A stretch of DNA of 64,000 bases from Kalaharituber pfeilii (GCA_015179045.1 WHUZ01000090.1:62001-126000); one strand, 5' to 3'. Shown: positions 11,957 through 24,730, counted from the stretch's first letter. Notes: a model not told the origin generated them from the letters alone. Made by a program: numbers and translations.

Positions 11957-14900
11957 TTATAAGCTAGCATTGGCAGAACTCCCTCTAGATGCTCGCTCTC
12001 GCAATTCCCATGCCTTGTCGGATTGCCCTATTGCTTCAAATGAATTGGCCATGTTTCTGATAGTTCTGAGAGTGTCCGGGTGGTATGCACCCAATGCCTT
12101 TTCCTGTCCAGCCAATGCTCGATCATAAAATTCCAGTGCCTTCTGATATCTTCCTTGCTGATGATATACGAATCCCATGTTATTGACTGTCCAAAGGGTT
12201 TCTGGGTGGTCTGCCCCCAATGCCTTTTCTCTTCCAGCTAATGCCCGCTCATAAAATTCCAGTGCCTTCTGGTATTGCCCTTGCATATAAAATACTCCTC
12301 CCATGTTATTGACCCTCGTAAGGGTTTCTGGATGATCTGCGCCCAGTGCCTTTTCTCCCCCAGCCAATGCTCGTTCATAAAACTCTAATGCTTTATTATA
12401 TTGTCCTTGTTGATGAAATATATTTCCCATATTGTTGACTGTTCGAAGGGTACTTGGATGGCCTGCACCTAATGCCTTTTCCTGTCCAGCCAAAGCACGC
12501 TCATATAACTTCAGTGCCTTGTTATATTGCCCTTGCTTTTTGAGTACTATCGCTATGCTGTTGATCACACTAAGGGTATATGGATGGTCTGCACCAAATA
12601 TCTTTTCTCCCCCAGCCAATACTCGTTCATATAACTCCAGTGCTTTCTTATAATGTCCTTGCTCTTTAAATACCACTGCCATGTCATGTACCACATTAAG
12701 GGTATCTGGATGGTCTGTGCCTAGTAACTTCTCATGTCCAGCCGATACAATCTGATACATCCCTTCAGCCTGCCTAAAATAGCCATGGTGCTGATAAATT
12801 AAACATAGATTATATACTGCTGTCAGTACCTGTTTATTCTCCATTTCCAGAAACTTTATGTGCCTTTCCACAGCAAAAATATGTGGTAGAATTCGCAGCT
12901 CAAAAACCCATTCTTCCACCTTACGCTCACTATTTGTAGCAATTGCAGATGCAACCATAAGAAGTGCCTCACTCGCTTTGTTGCTATATCTTTCAGGTTC
13001 CATCTCCAGTTTCCATTGAGCCCACATATGAACTAGTGGGTGAATATTGAAACTATCGCCTCTACTTTTCCGCTTTGCCATTGAGTATGAGAGTAGAGTC
13101 TGAATTGAGTCACCCAAGCTTGTATCTGTACAAGATGTGAGTAAGACTGTTTTATATGGACATTATTACTCATACTGCTTAGAAAATAGCTGACATACCA
13201 TCCTTGGATAACTTCATTCCTCGCTGCAGCAACTCCTCGCAAATGTCATTATTGTCCAAAAACCCACATAATAACAACAGCTCTGCAGCCTTGTGATTTT
13301 GATTTTGAATTGCATTGAAGGACAGGTCCCATGCAGCAAAGACAGATCTATGTTGTTTTCCAACTTTCCATTTCTTGCTCAAGAGGTGAGTAATATTTGC
13401 ATTATACTCGCCGAGATAACGGCTAAATGAATATTGGCGAACATGGATGTATGCTCCAACCTGCTCTATGGCAAGTGGCAGGTATCCGAGTTTGTGTACA
13501 ATTGTTGCAGCAGCTTCTTTCTCATGCTGGCATTCTATACCTTGTATTAGTAGTGTAAGCTATACTAGAGAGCACTGGGGCTGAGCTTCACTTACCGTCT
13601 GAAGAAAGTTTCTCAAGATTTCGCTTTGCACATTTAAAGAGTAACTCTTCCGCCTCACTATTGTCCATTTGTGTTACCTCTAACCCCATTCGTCCCTGTA
13701 TACTCTCAGGCCTTCTGCTAGTAATAATTACAGTCCCATGGGGTGCTGATGGAATATAATCATTGATATCAAAAGATTCCAGATCATCAAGATTGTCAAA
13801 CACAAGTAGCCATTTGTTGTTGTCCTTTGCAGTTAACCACTTTCTCACAGCATTGACAACATGTTGGTCTTCACTAGGTTGCTGTACAGTGAACATCCCT
13901 GTTGAATCGAGTTTGCCAGCCATGCCCAGTAGTCGGCCAATGCGTGTATAATCTGGCTCTGATTCTGACAGTTCGGCATGATGCTCGATAAGCCGTTGCA
14001 TAATGTGAGTGAAACTAATTTTCGTGGTCTGCTCGCTAGCTGCATTAATCCAGAACACCGATGAGTAGTCTCTAGAATGGCGATAAACATATTCTAATGC
14101 AAGCTGTGTCTTTCCCATACCCCCCATACCATAAAGCACTACTTGAGTGATATTCTTTGTGACTGCACCCTCCTCTAGCTCTATTTCTCGCTTTATCTGC
14201 TCAAGAAGGTCCTCTCTCCCAACAAAATCAGAATTTCGTCGAACATCAGGAATGCTGAAGGGGATGTTGAAGGATAGGCTTAGTGATTTCGTTTGCGGTA
14301 TTATGCTTGAAATAGTAACATTTAGTGGTAATATACTGTAGAGGTCGTCAATATATTTCTTTAGCTGGCCCACTAGCTCGTTACACTTCGTTTTGTCTGT
14401 GCTTGCCCAACGCAGCTTTTGGGATGTAGGCACTGATTGCTGCATGCTTTGTGCAACTCTATGTAGAGAAGAAATCTCATCTTCAAGCCCTGGAACAAGG
14501 TTTGTATTGGCAAGAATCTTTAGGTTCTCTGAAAGGCTAAGGTCACCAAAATTGAAAGTAGAAATTGAAGGCTGAGGGCTGGGACTTGTAGGTCGACTAG
14601 CATTCGAAGAAGCCCCTGGGCGTGGTGATTTGGACCGAAACCTTGAGAACAGACGCCCAACTCCGAGACTGTTGCGTTTTTCATGCTTGTCATTCTTCCC
14701 CGGTTCCCCATGATATCTTGCTTGTAATTCAGTAATCTTTTCAAATACAGCAACTATCCTTGCTAGACAAGCTACTGCAATTCTATACCGCTCATCATTA
14801 GGATCAGAGTGTCTGTGTTGCTGGCTAGAGGTGTTGCCCAGGCCCCAGGCGCGCTCCCAATCCTTAAGTCGAAGCCCCTCTACCCGGAGATCATGTGATA

Positions 14901-15021
14901 CAGAGTCATGTGCATATCCGATTTCCTTCATGTCTGAAAAAATGTTGGACCACTCTTGACTGACTCCAGCCAGTTGTAAGGCCAGTCCGGCAATTCCAAT
15001 GGCAAGGCCTACAGGTTCCAT
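11957..15021 (-). CDS. NOD-like receptor: HeLo + NB-ARC + TPR
   Basis: Fungal STAND/NLR protein. Exons on the minus strand are 15021..13596, 13540..13199 and 13125..11957, giving 978 aa. An upstream Met at 15063 would add 14 residues, but HeLo domains usually begin MEPVGLAIG, so I chose 15021. Numbering from the upstream Met, residues 15 to about 220 form the HeLo domain (helical, Gly/Ala-rich first helix, RVEGLRLKDWERAWG block). HeLo is the membrane-acting death domain known from HET-S and HELLP. A linker follows, then FVGRE (280-284), the P-loop GMGGMGKT (312-319), Walker B LLVFDNLDD (about 419-427), TSRR and a GLPLA-like GYLPLAIEQ. The C-terminal third is six 42-residue TPR units. Inferred role: allorecognition or defence-linked cell death. 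All key nucleotide-binding residues are present, so it looks functional. Both introns (55 and 73 bp) keep the frame. Confidence 0.92.
11984..12739 (-). repeat. Six in-frame 126-bp TPR units
   Basis: Six exact 42-codon units run 12739-12614, 12613-12488, 12487-12362, 12361-12236, 12235-12110 and 12109-11984 with no indels between them. Units share signatures such as EKALGADHPETL and KALEFYERALAG. The third to fifth units are the most alike, as expected where unequal exchange or gene conversion keeps repeats similar. Confidence 0.85.
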
Positions 15022-16561
15022 AAATGGGATTGAGATGAAAGAGATTGATTCTAGAGTACACAATGTCGTCAGTTTCCACTAGTAGATGATTGAAGGAAAT
15101 TGATCTGGGACAATGTTACTTAGTGATGTATGTCAATATTTAGGACAACACTATTTCAGTCTCAAAACGGGCTCAAGCACTCCGAAATGAGAAATATCTG
15201 ATAATCGGATTGTGCGTCTTCACTGTGTATATAGATTGATAGGAAGAGGATATTTTGGATATAGGGTGGATTGATTCTGTAAGGATTTAGCCCCTAAAGC
15301 CTGCCCTAGACCTAAAACGGAAATGTAGTGGAAGACTCAAAACGGAAATGTAGTGGGAGGACCCGAAACGGAAATATGGTGGACAGTTGAGAAAAGAAGT
15401 CGTATAGGAAGGATCGATGGATATAAAAGGATCTATAAATTCCGCGAAATGTAGATAGACAAGAGCTCCCAAGATATCGAGTGAGCAAATAAACTCTCTT
15501 CTCCCAAAAAGATTACAGATTCTGCAGAAAATCACTATCTTTGCTTGACGGCTGTGGGGGGGAGTGACCGTTACGACTGGTTGAACAAGTCAGCCTCAGC
15601 TCCGTGCATATACTAATAATATATTTCACGATGGCAACCTGACGGACCACTGTAAGACATCATACCAGCACATGCAATAATGCACAAGGGATTACTACTT
15701 GAGTAATGAGGGGTGCTATACCAGTAAAGATCAAGAAAAGGGAGGTGCTTGCAGAATGTGCATGATATTTCGCTGACTGTTGTTGGCTTGATGTACATGA
15801 ACTGAATCCCCTCCAATACATGTAGTTTTACAAACCAAGCAATACCTGCTAAATATGTATGCTAATATGCTAATATGCTACAATACTCGGGGCAAAGTAC
15901 TCCGTTGTTCTAGATTCAAAGTATTTCACAAGCTGACTAATCCGTATATGCACTATGATATCCAGTATGTACTCTTTCTGCAGTAGCCTCTTCCTCGTGG
16001 TATGATATGCTATTTATTAATGCTTTAGCAGGGATCCTGTTCTTCCTGGCGGTAGTAGCAGTTGAGTTTCAATTATAGACTGGTAACTGGAACAGCTGCT
16101 GGATTAGCTGCTGCCAATGATCTTCCGTAGCAGGGGCTATGATACGGCAGCAGTCGAGCTTATGATACCAGGTAGCTCGCTACTAGCATACTTGCCTCGC
16201 AACGTACCACTCGCAGTACCTAGGACGAAGCATCGCCAATCGTATTGATAGCTAGAGGCAAGCTGGTGGAGCAGGATTGGCAAAAGATTCAAGCACTCTG
16301 TAAGTACTCTGAAAGTGCTTTGGTTGTCGCAAGCCCAGCCTATCGATAAGGACGGGATCCGTCACGTGCGCCTTGGCGAGGCCAGGGTCCAGGGGCACAA
16401 ATGTGCACAGGTGGGGCGCGCAGCGTGTTCGCTTCAACGCGTAAATTGAGGTGGGCGCGAAGTCGGCGGCCAGCTCAACTCCACACACCAGCAGTATCAC
16501 CAGCAACACCACCCTATCCAGAGTATTAGCCCGGATACTGTGATTCATAAAAGACACAACA
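15022..16561. other. Divergent intergenic region between NLR and PRI2
   Basis: Should hold both promoters. At about 15312-15383 there is a short tandem array of three units around the word AAACGGAAATGTAGTGG, 200-300 bp upstream of the receptor start. The rest is AT-rich with short open frames (15287-15535, 15613-15816) lacking recognisable domains. The last 300 bp before PRI2 is GC-richer. Confidence 0.5.
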
Positions 16562-18268
16562 ATGTACCGGCAAGATGGCGGCCGCGTGCCTGACCCTAAA
16601 AAGCCGCACTTGCACCCTGTCCCGCATCTCCCCGACGCAGTGTACCCCCACCGCCTCAACTTCTACTCCACGCCGCCCACCGCCGAAATCAGTCTCGAGC
16701 AGTTCGAGCAGTGGGCCATTCACCGTCTCCGAAGTCCGTCCACCCGGCTCCTCCCCACTATCCGCTGACCCCTTCATACTGACATACCCCCTCCCCCACA
16801 CACAGTCCTCGGCGAAATCGAATCCAGCCAATTCCGCAACAAGACCCCCAAAGAGATCGAAGTGACCCTCGAGCCCCTCCTGAAAAAGTACCTCCCACTC
16901 TCCGCCTCCTCGTACGCAAAGCTGTCCTCGAAAAACCTCGAGACGGTGCAGCTCGAGCGCAAAAAGGACCATTACTCCCACTTCATCCTCCGCCTCGCCT
17001 TCGCACGCTCGCCGGACCTCCGCTCCCGCTTCTCCCGCCTAGAGTCCTTCCTTTTCCGCCTGCGCTTCAGCACCGACGACGCCAAGGAGCGGGACGCATT
17101 CATCAACTCCCTCAACCTCGACTGGGACCCCGTCCCCGAGGACGAAAAGCTTCTTTACACCGAACAGCTCTCGGCTGCCTCGGGCGCCCGCATCTTCGAC
17201 TCCACCGACAGCATATTCAAGGTCCCTTGGGAAAAGGTCCCGGACCTCGTCGAGGCCCGCCGCGTCTTCCTCCGCCATGGCAAAGCCTACGTTCCCTCGG
17301 CCCTGCAACTCTCCCTCGTCTCCGCCGAATTCACCTCCCAACTCGACCGCGCCCTCGAACTCACCGCCCGTGCCCTCCCTCGCCTAGACGAAGACGAACG
17401 CCTTGTCCCAATCCTGAACCACCTTTCCCTCGGCTTCACCGCCCCCGAATTCGTGTCGTCCACCGACACCACCTCCCTCCTCAACGGCGCTCCCGTCACC
17501 GCCGCCTCGGTCGACTCGCTCGTCTCGCACTTCCCCCTCTGCATGTCCCACCTGCACACGACCCTCCGCAGGAACAAGCACCTCCTCCACCACTCCCGGT
17601 ACCAGTACAACCTCTTCCTCAAGGGCATCGGCCTCTCCGTCGACGAAGCCCTCAACTTCTGGCGCTCCGCCTTCTCCAACATCACCGACGACGAATTCAA
17701 CAAAAAGTACCGCTACAACGTGCGCCACGCCTACGGGCTCGAGGGCAACCGCCGCTCCTACAAGCCCCTCTCGTGCCAACAAATCCTAACCGAGCACTCG
17801 CCCAGCGGAAACCAGACGCACGGATGCCCGTACCGGCACTTTTCCATCGACAACCTGATCGCCGCGCTCGCGGGGCCCCTGGGCGGAATCCAGGACCGGG
17901 ACGTGCTGCAGGGGGTCAGAAATGACGTTGACCAGAAGAGGTACCATATCGCCTGCAATCGGGTCTTTGACCACTTGCACGCGAAGGAACTCAAGCGGGA
18001 AAAGGACGAGGGCCGCTCGGGAGCGGGCCAGAGGGAGACGATCATTCATCCGAACCAGTACTTTACGCTGAGTTGGGAGCTGAAACATCCGAAGGCCAGA
18101 AAGGTGGCGGCGCAGGGCGGGGAAGGGGACGAAGGCGGGGGAATAAGATGGAGGAGTAAGTGGGAGACGAAGTGTGGGGTTGTAATGTTATATAGTCGCT
18201 TGTTCTATGCACAAATTTTTTTTTTTTTTTTTTTCAATACATGTGTTGTCAAATTACGATATGAATGA
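16562..18268 (+). CDS. PRI2: DNA primase large subunit
   Basis: Large subunit of the DNA polymerase alpha-primase complex, which helps start and hand over RNA primers at replication origins. Exons are 16562..16733 and 16806..18268, about 544 aa. The 72-bp intron (donor gtccgt, acceptor cacag) joins WAIHRLR to ILGEIESSQFR, a conserved stretch. The iron-sulfur domain is in the second half; four candidate cluster cysteines sit in FPLCMSHLH, LSCQQIL, HGCPYRH and HIACNRVFDHLH. The C-terminus is uncertain: the open frame runs into a T-rich tract encoding poly-Phe (about 18217-18235) before the stop at 18268. The true end could be upstream through an unseen intron. Codons are strongly C-ending, unlike the AT-rich surroundings. 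It converges with palB. Confidence 0.93.
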
Positions 18269-18567
18269 TGGATGGGGATTGGGGATACATGTTTGGTAAA
18301 TGAACAAATGGTCTCGGAGTACTTTTTGGTTGGGTGTTCTTGTTTTTTTTTTTTTTTTTTTTTTTTTTGTTAAGTAGTGGTTTAAAGGCACCAAATAGCT
18401 ACATTTTCAACAGAAAAGCAATATCATCAAAATAAGAAATAAAAAAACATCTAGGAAGCAACATAACAAAAAAGAAGCAATGCTGGTATATCCAACAAAA
18501 TCCTACTTTTCCTCTCGGATTATACAAAAAAAAAAAAAAAAAAAAAAAACATTTCTTTCCCCCCACC

Positions 18568-21500
18568 TTAGAGCTCCCGCACCCACCACCCGCCTTGCCC
18601 ACCACCAACGCCAACCTCTTCCCCCACCACCACCTCCCCATCCGCCAACACCACGATCTCGTACCCTTCCCCCTCACTCCCGCCCATGCGCTCCAGGACC
18701 CCAAAGTACTCCCACACGCCCCCCCGCCGTTACCCTCCGCGTCCACATCGCCCGTCCTGACGCCCTGCGGTACGTCGCTAAACTCCGGCCCGGAGCCTGC
18801 GAGTACCTCTGGGCGCCGCGTGAGGGCGAGGTACGCGTTCTCCCTGCGGGAGATGTACTCCGTGGTCATCTGGCGCTGGAATGAGAGACGCAGGAGGGGC
18901 TTAGGGGATGTGATGATATCGGCCGTGGTTAAGGAGGAAGTGGCATTACGGGCAACGAGGGAGAGGCGGGTGAGGCGGGGCGTGTAGATGGGGAATATGA
19001 GGCATATACACCGCTCCCCGTCAGCCGTGGTGATGGGCCAGTTACCCTCGATGATTTTGGAGAGTTTACCCTGAAGCTCGCCAAGACGAATATTAGCAAA
19101 CCCAGAGATAGAAATACTATATATATGAGAAAATCTTACCGAGCTCTCCGCCCTGATGGGCTCAATTTCAAACTCAACACTTCCCATTACCCGTAGCACA
19201 AAATCACCCACCTGGCCCTTCTCAAACGTGCTCGCTACAACCGTATACACCCCCGGACACTGTATACCCCGCACCTCAGCCAGCGCACACCCTCGTCTAT
19301 ATTCCCCGCTCTCCGCAATGATATCCCTACTCGTAACAGTCGCAATCCGCTTACCGCCACCCCAAACTACTTTTACATGCACCGAGAGCTCGTCGCGGGA
19401 TTCCAGCAGCAGGGTCAAGTCCGCTCTGTCGGTAGCAGTAGCAGCAGGCTTCAGGGTAAGCTTGAACTGCGGGTTGATGGAGTACATTGGCGACTGTGCG
19501 TTTCCCCCAGCGTTTTCGGGAACCCAAGCGTAGGAGATTGTCCTCTGGAAGGGGAACAGGTCGGCTGCAGGAGCCATTTTGAGCGGGTAGTCGGAGAAGA
19601 CGGAAAGGGTGAATGCATGCTGCTCTAGCGCCAAATCTTGAGAGGATACAACAACCGTGTACGCAGTTTTCGGTGGAAGTGCATCAAGGCGCAGCAGCGT
19701 CTGTGGAGAGTCGACATATGGTCCCTAAAATGCTGGTAAGTATGTAGGTAGCAGACTAGCTCAACGCGGATGGCCGCATGCTTACCCTGATCAGTGCTCC
19801 ATCAGACAAGAATGTTTTCCGCCCCCCATTGTCGAAAAGGTACAGACTGATATAGCCCGCTTTGGGCCCACCCATTTCGACTTGCTGTCCGTGAATATGT
19901 CGCTGAAGTAAAAGCCACACAGTCGCACTCTTTGTCTCGCTAGGGTTGTGCACTGTATATTGTGGATGCCCGACAAAGCTCGCTTTACACCTTGTCCCCC
20001 CATCCTTTTGTAGGTCCCAAGTAAAATGATGATCGTAGCGGAAGAAGAATAGAGCTGGGTTCCAATTGAGATACATGTTTGCAAAGTGGCGGCAGATTTG
20101 GTTCAAGTCTATCCAAAACTGGCCAGGTCCACCTGGCGTCGGTAAAGCCATGCTCTCATCCCATTCAGTCCATTCCTCCGGTTCTTTATCGTCATCGTCC
20201 TCACCTTCGCCCTCAGAATCGGAATCCAGGTGATCGAGGCCACCCTTCCATACAGCTCCGTCCGACCATGGGTTTTTGACCAATACTAAACGACGCCCAT
20301 CAATTTCCCGCAAGTCGAGGACAGCATAGTCATGCTCAGACGCTAAACCAAGCTCGTCTTCCTCGTATGAAGCCATGACACCAGTGCCCAATGTAATCAA
20401 AACGTCTCCGAAGCCCCATGCTTTGTGTATCCGTTTCCACAGCGCCGCTGGGACAACGTCATCAGATTGGAGAAACACATGCTCAGGTATCCATCCTGTA
20501 AGAGCTAATAAGTCCGTTCCTGAATTTGATCCAGGAAAATCATACCCTCCCATGATCTTTAAATATGCCTTTTCCACTAAAGCAGGCCACATCAGAGTAA
20601 GGTTTGCTCGGCATACCACATGGAGTGCCCTACCAGTATTGGATACTGGTAGATAGTCGTCGATCACAACCTGAGGCGATGTCAGAACAAAAATTCTACG
20701 CAGCAAAGGACACCATTTACACCAACCTTGCGGTAACAACCGTTAAAATACAACTTTACCACATATTTTCCATTTGTGCTGACCATGGGGTTTCCATGTG
20801 CATCCTGTGGAAATATTATGTTCGATACAATCTAGAAAGTAACCATGGCTCCATTAACGTAATTCTCCAGTAAAGGGGGGTTCGTAGCATGTATAAACCT
20901 TCGGGTGATCTCTCTCTTCCCGGGAGATGGCCGCACACAGTGACGCCACTATCGAGCAGTCCGTGATTGCATCTTGTGCTAGATCCACTGGACTCTCGGG
21001 TATTGTAATAATATGCTTCGGTGGGACATGGATCTCACTAGGCCGCTTCCAAGAATCCAAAATCTTGAGCTGCGCCTCTGACAGCGGGAGCATTCCATTG
21101 GCGTCTCTGGAAGGTCAGCTACTCTAGCCTGCTTATGAGATAGGGTTATTTTGTGGGTTACCGACGAGAATGGCTCCAATGATTTAAAGTCTGCAACAAG
21201 AGGGTCCGATTCCCATGGTGGGAAGGTCCTTCCTCCTATTTTGGATGATCGCAGAATAATATTTTTCTCACGAGTAGACAAACTGCGATTTGACTTTGGT
21301 ACTTTCAGCACCGGCAACGAGCTCGCATTGGGCGCAGCTAGGGGTTTCAAAAGGCACGAATACGTACGGTATGGTTAGCTTTGCATTTACATGTAATGGA
21401 TCACAAATATCTCGGAACCTAGAGGGGGAAAAAATATATACCATTTCTGTTAGGGCTGGAGATGGTAACCCTAGACATTGCTTCTTGTGTCTCAGTCACT

Positions 21501-21974
21501 TTTTTGCTCTCCCTAATGATTTTCTTGAGGTCTTCCGCTCGAGACATCACCGCTTTGCATCGTGCGGCGAGCCTTTGTTTTCTTTCCGGACTGGACGCTT
21601 GTGATCGAGCCTCAAGAAAAAGCTTTGCTGCTTCGATCGCCGCATTGAGAGCCCTTGATTTACCCTCCTCAGTCTGTTCCTGGAGATGTTTATCAATGCG
21701 GGCTTCGGCTGCCTATAGGTAATTCCAAAAACTTGATCAGCATCATGCACATGCAGTACGGTTTTTGTTCAAACTTAAAAACATCAATTTCGGATCCCAG
21801 CAGTCGGCTGTAGCCCACGGTAAGGCTCCGCCCAAATACCCTTTGCATTGCATATGCCTATTCAAAAAAACAAAAAAAAACGATTCATGTGCAGGTCCAA
21901 GGCATGCATACCAAGGCTTGGTCTTCTAGCCCTAGTTCTTTTGTATCCTTCTTCCTTTTCACATGTGTTGCCAT
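18568..21974 (-). CDS. palB: Calpain-like cysteine protease of the pH pathway
   Basis: PalB/Rim13, the ESCRT-linked calpain thought to process the PacC/Rim101 transcription factor at alkaline pH. Eight exons: 21974..21912, 21712..21442, 21337..21166, 21106..20899, 20831..20727, 20670..19786, 19724..19140, 19070..18568, about 930 aa once one frame break is fixed. An MIT-type helical domain fills exon 2. The calpain triad is visible: Cys in ITDCSIVASL, His in ASEHDYAVLDL, Asn in LVKNPWSDG. An acidic insert (Ser/Glu/Asp-rich) follows the Asn. C2-like beta regions follow, with GNWPITTADGERC near the end. In the last exon the frame breaks at a C7 run (18719-18725); the next frame supplies a typical ending (EYFGVLERMGG...WWVREL) and a stop at 18568. 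Without the correction a frame runs on to 18399 through a poly-Phe tract. Confidence 0.9.
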
Positions 21975-23292
21975 GGTGCCGGTATCTGCCAGGGCTCGGA
22001 ATTTATCGATGGAGGCGACGTTATGAGGCTAGGACGCTCGATAGCGATAGAAGGCACATGTAGCTTAGAGATTGCGAGAGTAGGGAGGGGGAGGGAGGTG
22101 TATTGGTGGCGCGGTCAAGAGCTTGCCTATGATACAGTCCAAGCAGCTTTTGCGCGGCGTTCTTGGGGGGGGAACAGATTATTTATCTCTTCTCGGCTAG
22201 CTAGAGCGGTCTGGGGGCGGGGATTCAACGCGCCGCCTGATGATCAAAGGAGCAGGGCTGAACTAGCAGAGTGCGGCGTTGGAGTATAAGGGAGCTTGAG
22301 ACTCGAAAGGGCTTGCGATGATGTACCTTGTCAGTGAGCGCACAAGAGAGCAGTGCAGAAAAAGGTTTTCTCTTTCTTTCTTGTTTTCTTTTTCCTTCTT
22401 GTTTTCTTTTCCTTCTGTTTCGGAGGTCGTAGGTGGGGATGGAGTTGGCCGCTGGATTCGACGCTGTATCTGACTAGTCCCGTGACCACACTTGTATCTG
22501 ATGCCGCTCAGCCGCAGTTCGGGGGCAGGCCTTTGAAGTGAGGCAATCTTAGCTATGGAGGTGAAGGAGGAAAGCGAAAACAGCAAGACACCTGAACATG
22601 CTCTTATGCAACCCCAAAGACGCTCACGATGTCACAGTAATGTGACTTGGCTCAATGCAATTTGCGGGCGGTGCGCCCACCTAGCAGCACTCTTGCAATG
22701 TAGCTCTTGTCTATCTCACAATGAGGCTTCAGCATTGGATGTAGACCTCCATCCTCTCATGACGTTATGAGGCGCTGCATCCCGATCTCCTTGGTTACAC
22801 AGGGCGCAGGAAAGTTAGGCCCAAAGCCTGTCTCACGTGCCTCGGCCTTTTGCCGTGCAGCGCGAATTAGGCAACCGCTAAGGGCCAGATATGCTGTTTA
22901 GAGTTGCAACGGTACCCATCACTCAACAACGTCGGCATCGATATACACAACGACGGCCAGCGCCGAAGCACGAAGCGAACGCCGACGAAAGACACGAGCA
23001 GCGGGAAAAGAGAAAGAGAATAAAGCTTGGCTACAGTGGCATTGCTTTGTTCCGATACATTGACTCGGCGGAACAGAGAATTGGGCTGTGCGGAAGAAGC
23101 GGCACTCGGTCTGGAAACGGCGATTTGCGCATGCGAAGGAGCTGAGAATTGTGGCCGGAATTGCACAAACCTGGGATTGGAAGGATCATAGTTTGGTCTC
23201 TTGACGCTCCCCTAGGCACTGGTATTGGTATTATACCCCACTCTGCGATCCCCTCCCACCACCACCACTGCCACCACCAACCAACAACAGCC
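21975..23292. other. Divergent intergenic region between palB and SEC11
   Basis: Contains the promoters of both genes. A pyrimidine-rich TTTTC/TTCTT tract lies near 22365-22425. No GCCARG-type PacC site was searched exhaustively. Short frames have no recognisable domain. Confidence 0.5.
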
Positions 23293-24054
23293 ATGCTCAG
23301 CGTGCTCGGCACCCCTCCCCGTCTTCTACTGTCCCAAGCCTTAAACTTCCTCCTCATCTTATCCACCGCCTTCATGATCTGGAAAACCATCAGCCTGATC
23401 TCCAACTCGCCCTCGCCAATCGTCGTCGTGCTCTCGGGCTCGATGGAGCCGGCCTTCCAGCGCGGTGATCTGCTCGTGCTCTGGAACAGGGACATGGGCA
23501 GCTGGGCGGGCACGGGGGGGTACCTTGGCACGGGTACTACGGATGTAGAAGACGGTTCGGGAGGGGCGGATGAAAAGCGGGTGGGTATGAAGGGCGGCGC
23601 GCGCATCGGCGAGGTGGTGGTGTACAATGTCGACGGCAAGCAGATCCCGATCGTCCACAGAATCCTGCGCAGGCACGTGTTATTGAATGACCCAGCGGAT
23701 CCGGACTCAAAGTGCGTTCCCACCCCCTTCCCTTCCCCTCTCACTGCCCCCCCATCCCCAACAACAAAATCCAACATCCACACCAACTAACCCTTACTTT
23801 TCTTTTCTCTCTTCTTTTTTTAACAAAGACGCCGCCTCGCCCTCCTCACCAAAGGCGACAACAACCCCACCGACGACGTCGGACTGTACGCCCGCGGCCA
23901 GTTCTACTTGGACCGTGAGCGGGAGGTCATTGGGAGCGTGGTCGCATACGTGCCGTTCGTCGGGTACATTACGATTTTGCTGAGCGAGCACCCGTGGTTG
24001 AAGACGGTGCTGCTGGGGTTGATGGGGCTGATGGTGGTGTTGCAGAGAGAGTAG
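23293..24054 (+). CDS. SEC11: Signal peptidase complex catalytic subunit
   Basis: Serine protease of the ER membrane that removes signal peptides from secreted proteins. Exons are 23293..23711 and 23829..24054 (117-bp intron), 214 aa. One N-terminal membrane segment lies around residues 15-40 ([20 protein letters not shown]). Catalytic residues: Ser in SGSMEPAF, His in PIVHRI, Asp in TKGDNNP, matching the Ser-His-Asp arrangement of eukaryotic Sec11 rather than the bacterial Ser-Lys dyad. The C-terminal block [18 protein letters not shown] and the ending LQRE are typical. It is longer than most Sec11 proteins because of a Gly-rich insert of roughly 40 residues between WNRDM and GEVVVYNV. The start was chosen at the Met before the membrane segment; the open frame extends upstream to 23149 without conserved sequence. 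Confidence 0.95.
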
Positions 24055-24730
24055 AGGGAGTACAGAGGGGGGTCTCTATGTATGTGTGTTTTTCTTTTTT
24101 GGAGGGTGGGGGGGTGGGGGTGGGGGAGGGGAGAAGAAGGAAATCTCAAGAGAAGCATATGTGGATGCACAAAGAGGACGGGGGGATCCTGTTTTATAAC
24201 TTCAGCGGAGTACCATTATCAAATCTATTTTTTTTTACTTTTGTCCCCCTCCCACCACCATACCATTCCAGGAAATAAAAAATTAAAAAAAAGCTCTTGT
24301 TGGGGACACGAGTACAGTACAACGGATTCAAACGGATCCCAGTGCTTTCTACATACCCCTCAGATTACTCTTTTTATTTTATTTTATTTTTTTTTTCTCC
24401 TTTTTCTCCCCTTTCTGTGAAGAATGAAATCACGAATTTTGACAGAAAAAAAAGAAACGCCACACGCAGTGGTAGCAAAGGGCTGGTCATATGATATATA
24501 TCCACGTTTCTTTATCGTACATTGTGATGAAAACGAATGTAGCAAGCAAAACCATATAAAAGAAATTTATTTCCTAGCATAGTATTTGTGTAACAGCACT
24601 ACCTCTCATGGGAACTCACAACAAACAAAAAAAGCATTTATAACCAGCACCAAATCAAAACAAATTTACATGCTATCTCTCGTATACCATTCTACCAATT
24701 CTGCCCCAATTTACCCCCTTATACTCCCCT
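24055..24730. other. Intergenic, 3' regions of SEC11 and AGC kinase
   Basis: Convergent 3' ends. It contains a G-rich stretch at about 24100-24140 and T-rich and A-rich simple tracts. No gene is supported. Confidence 0.6.

Noticed and set aside
17227..17925. 232-codon plus-strand Arg/Pro-rich frame and several antisense frames
   Set aside because: These overlap PRI2 and arise from its C-ending codon bias; PRI2 has clear conserved motifs in its own frame.
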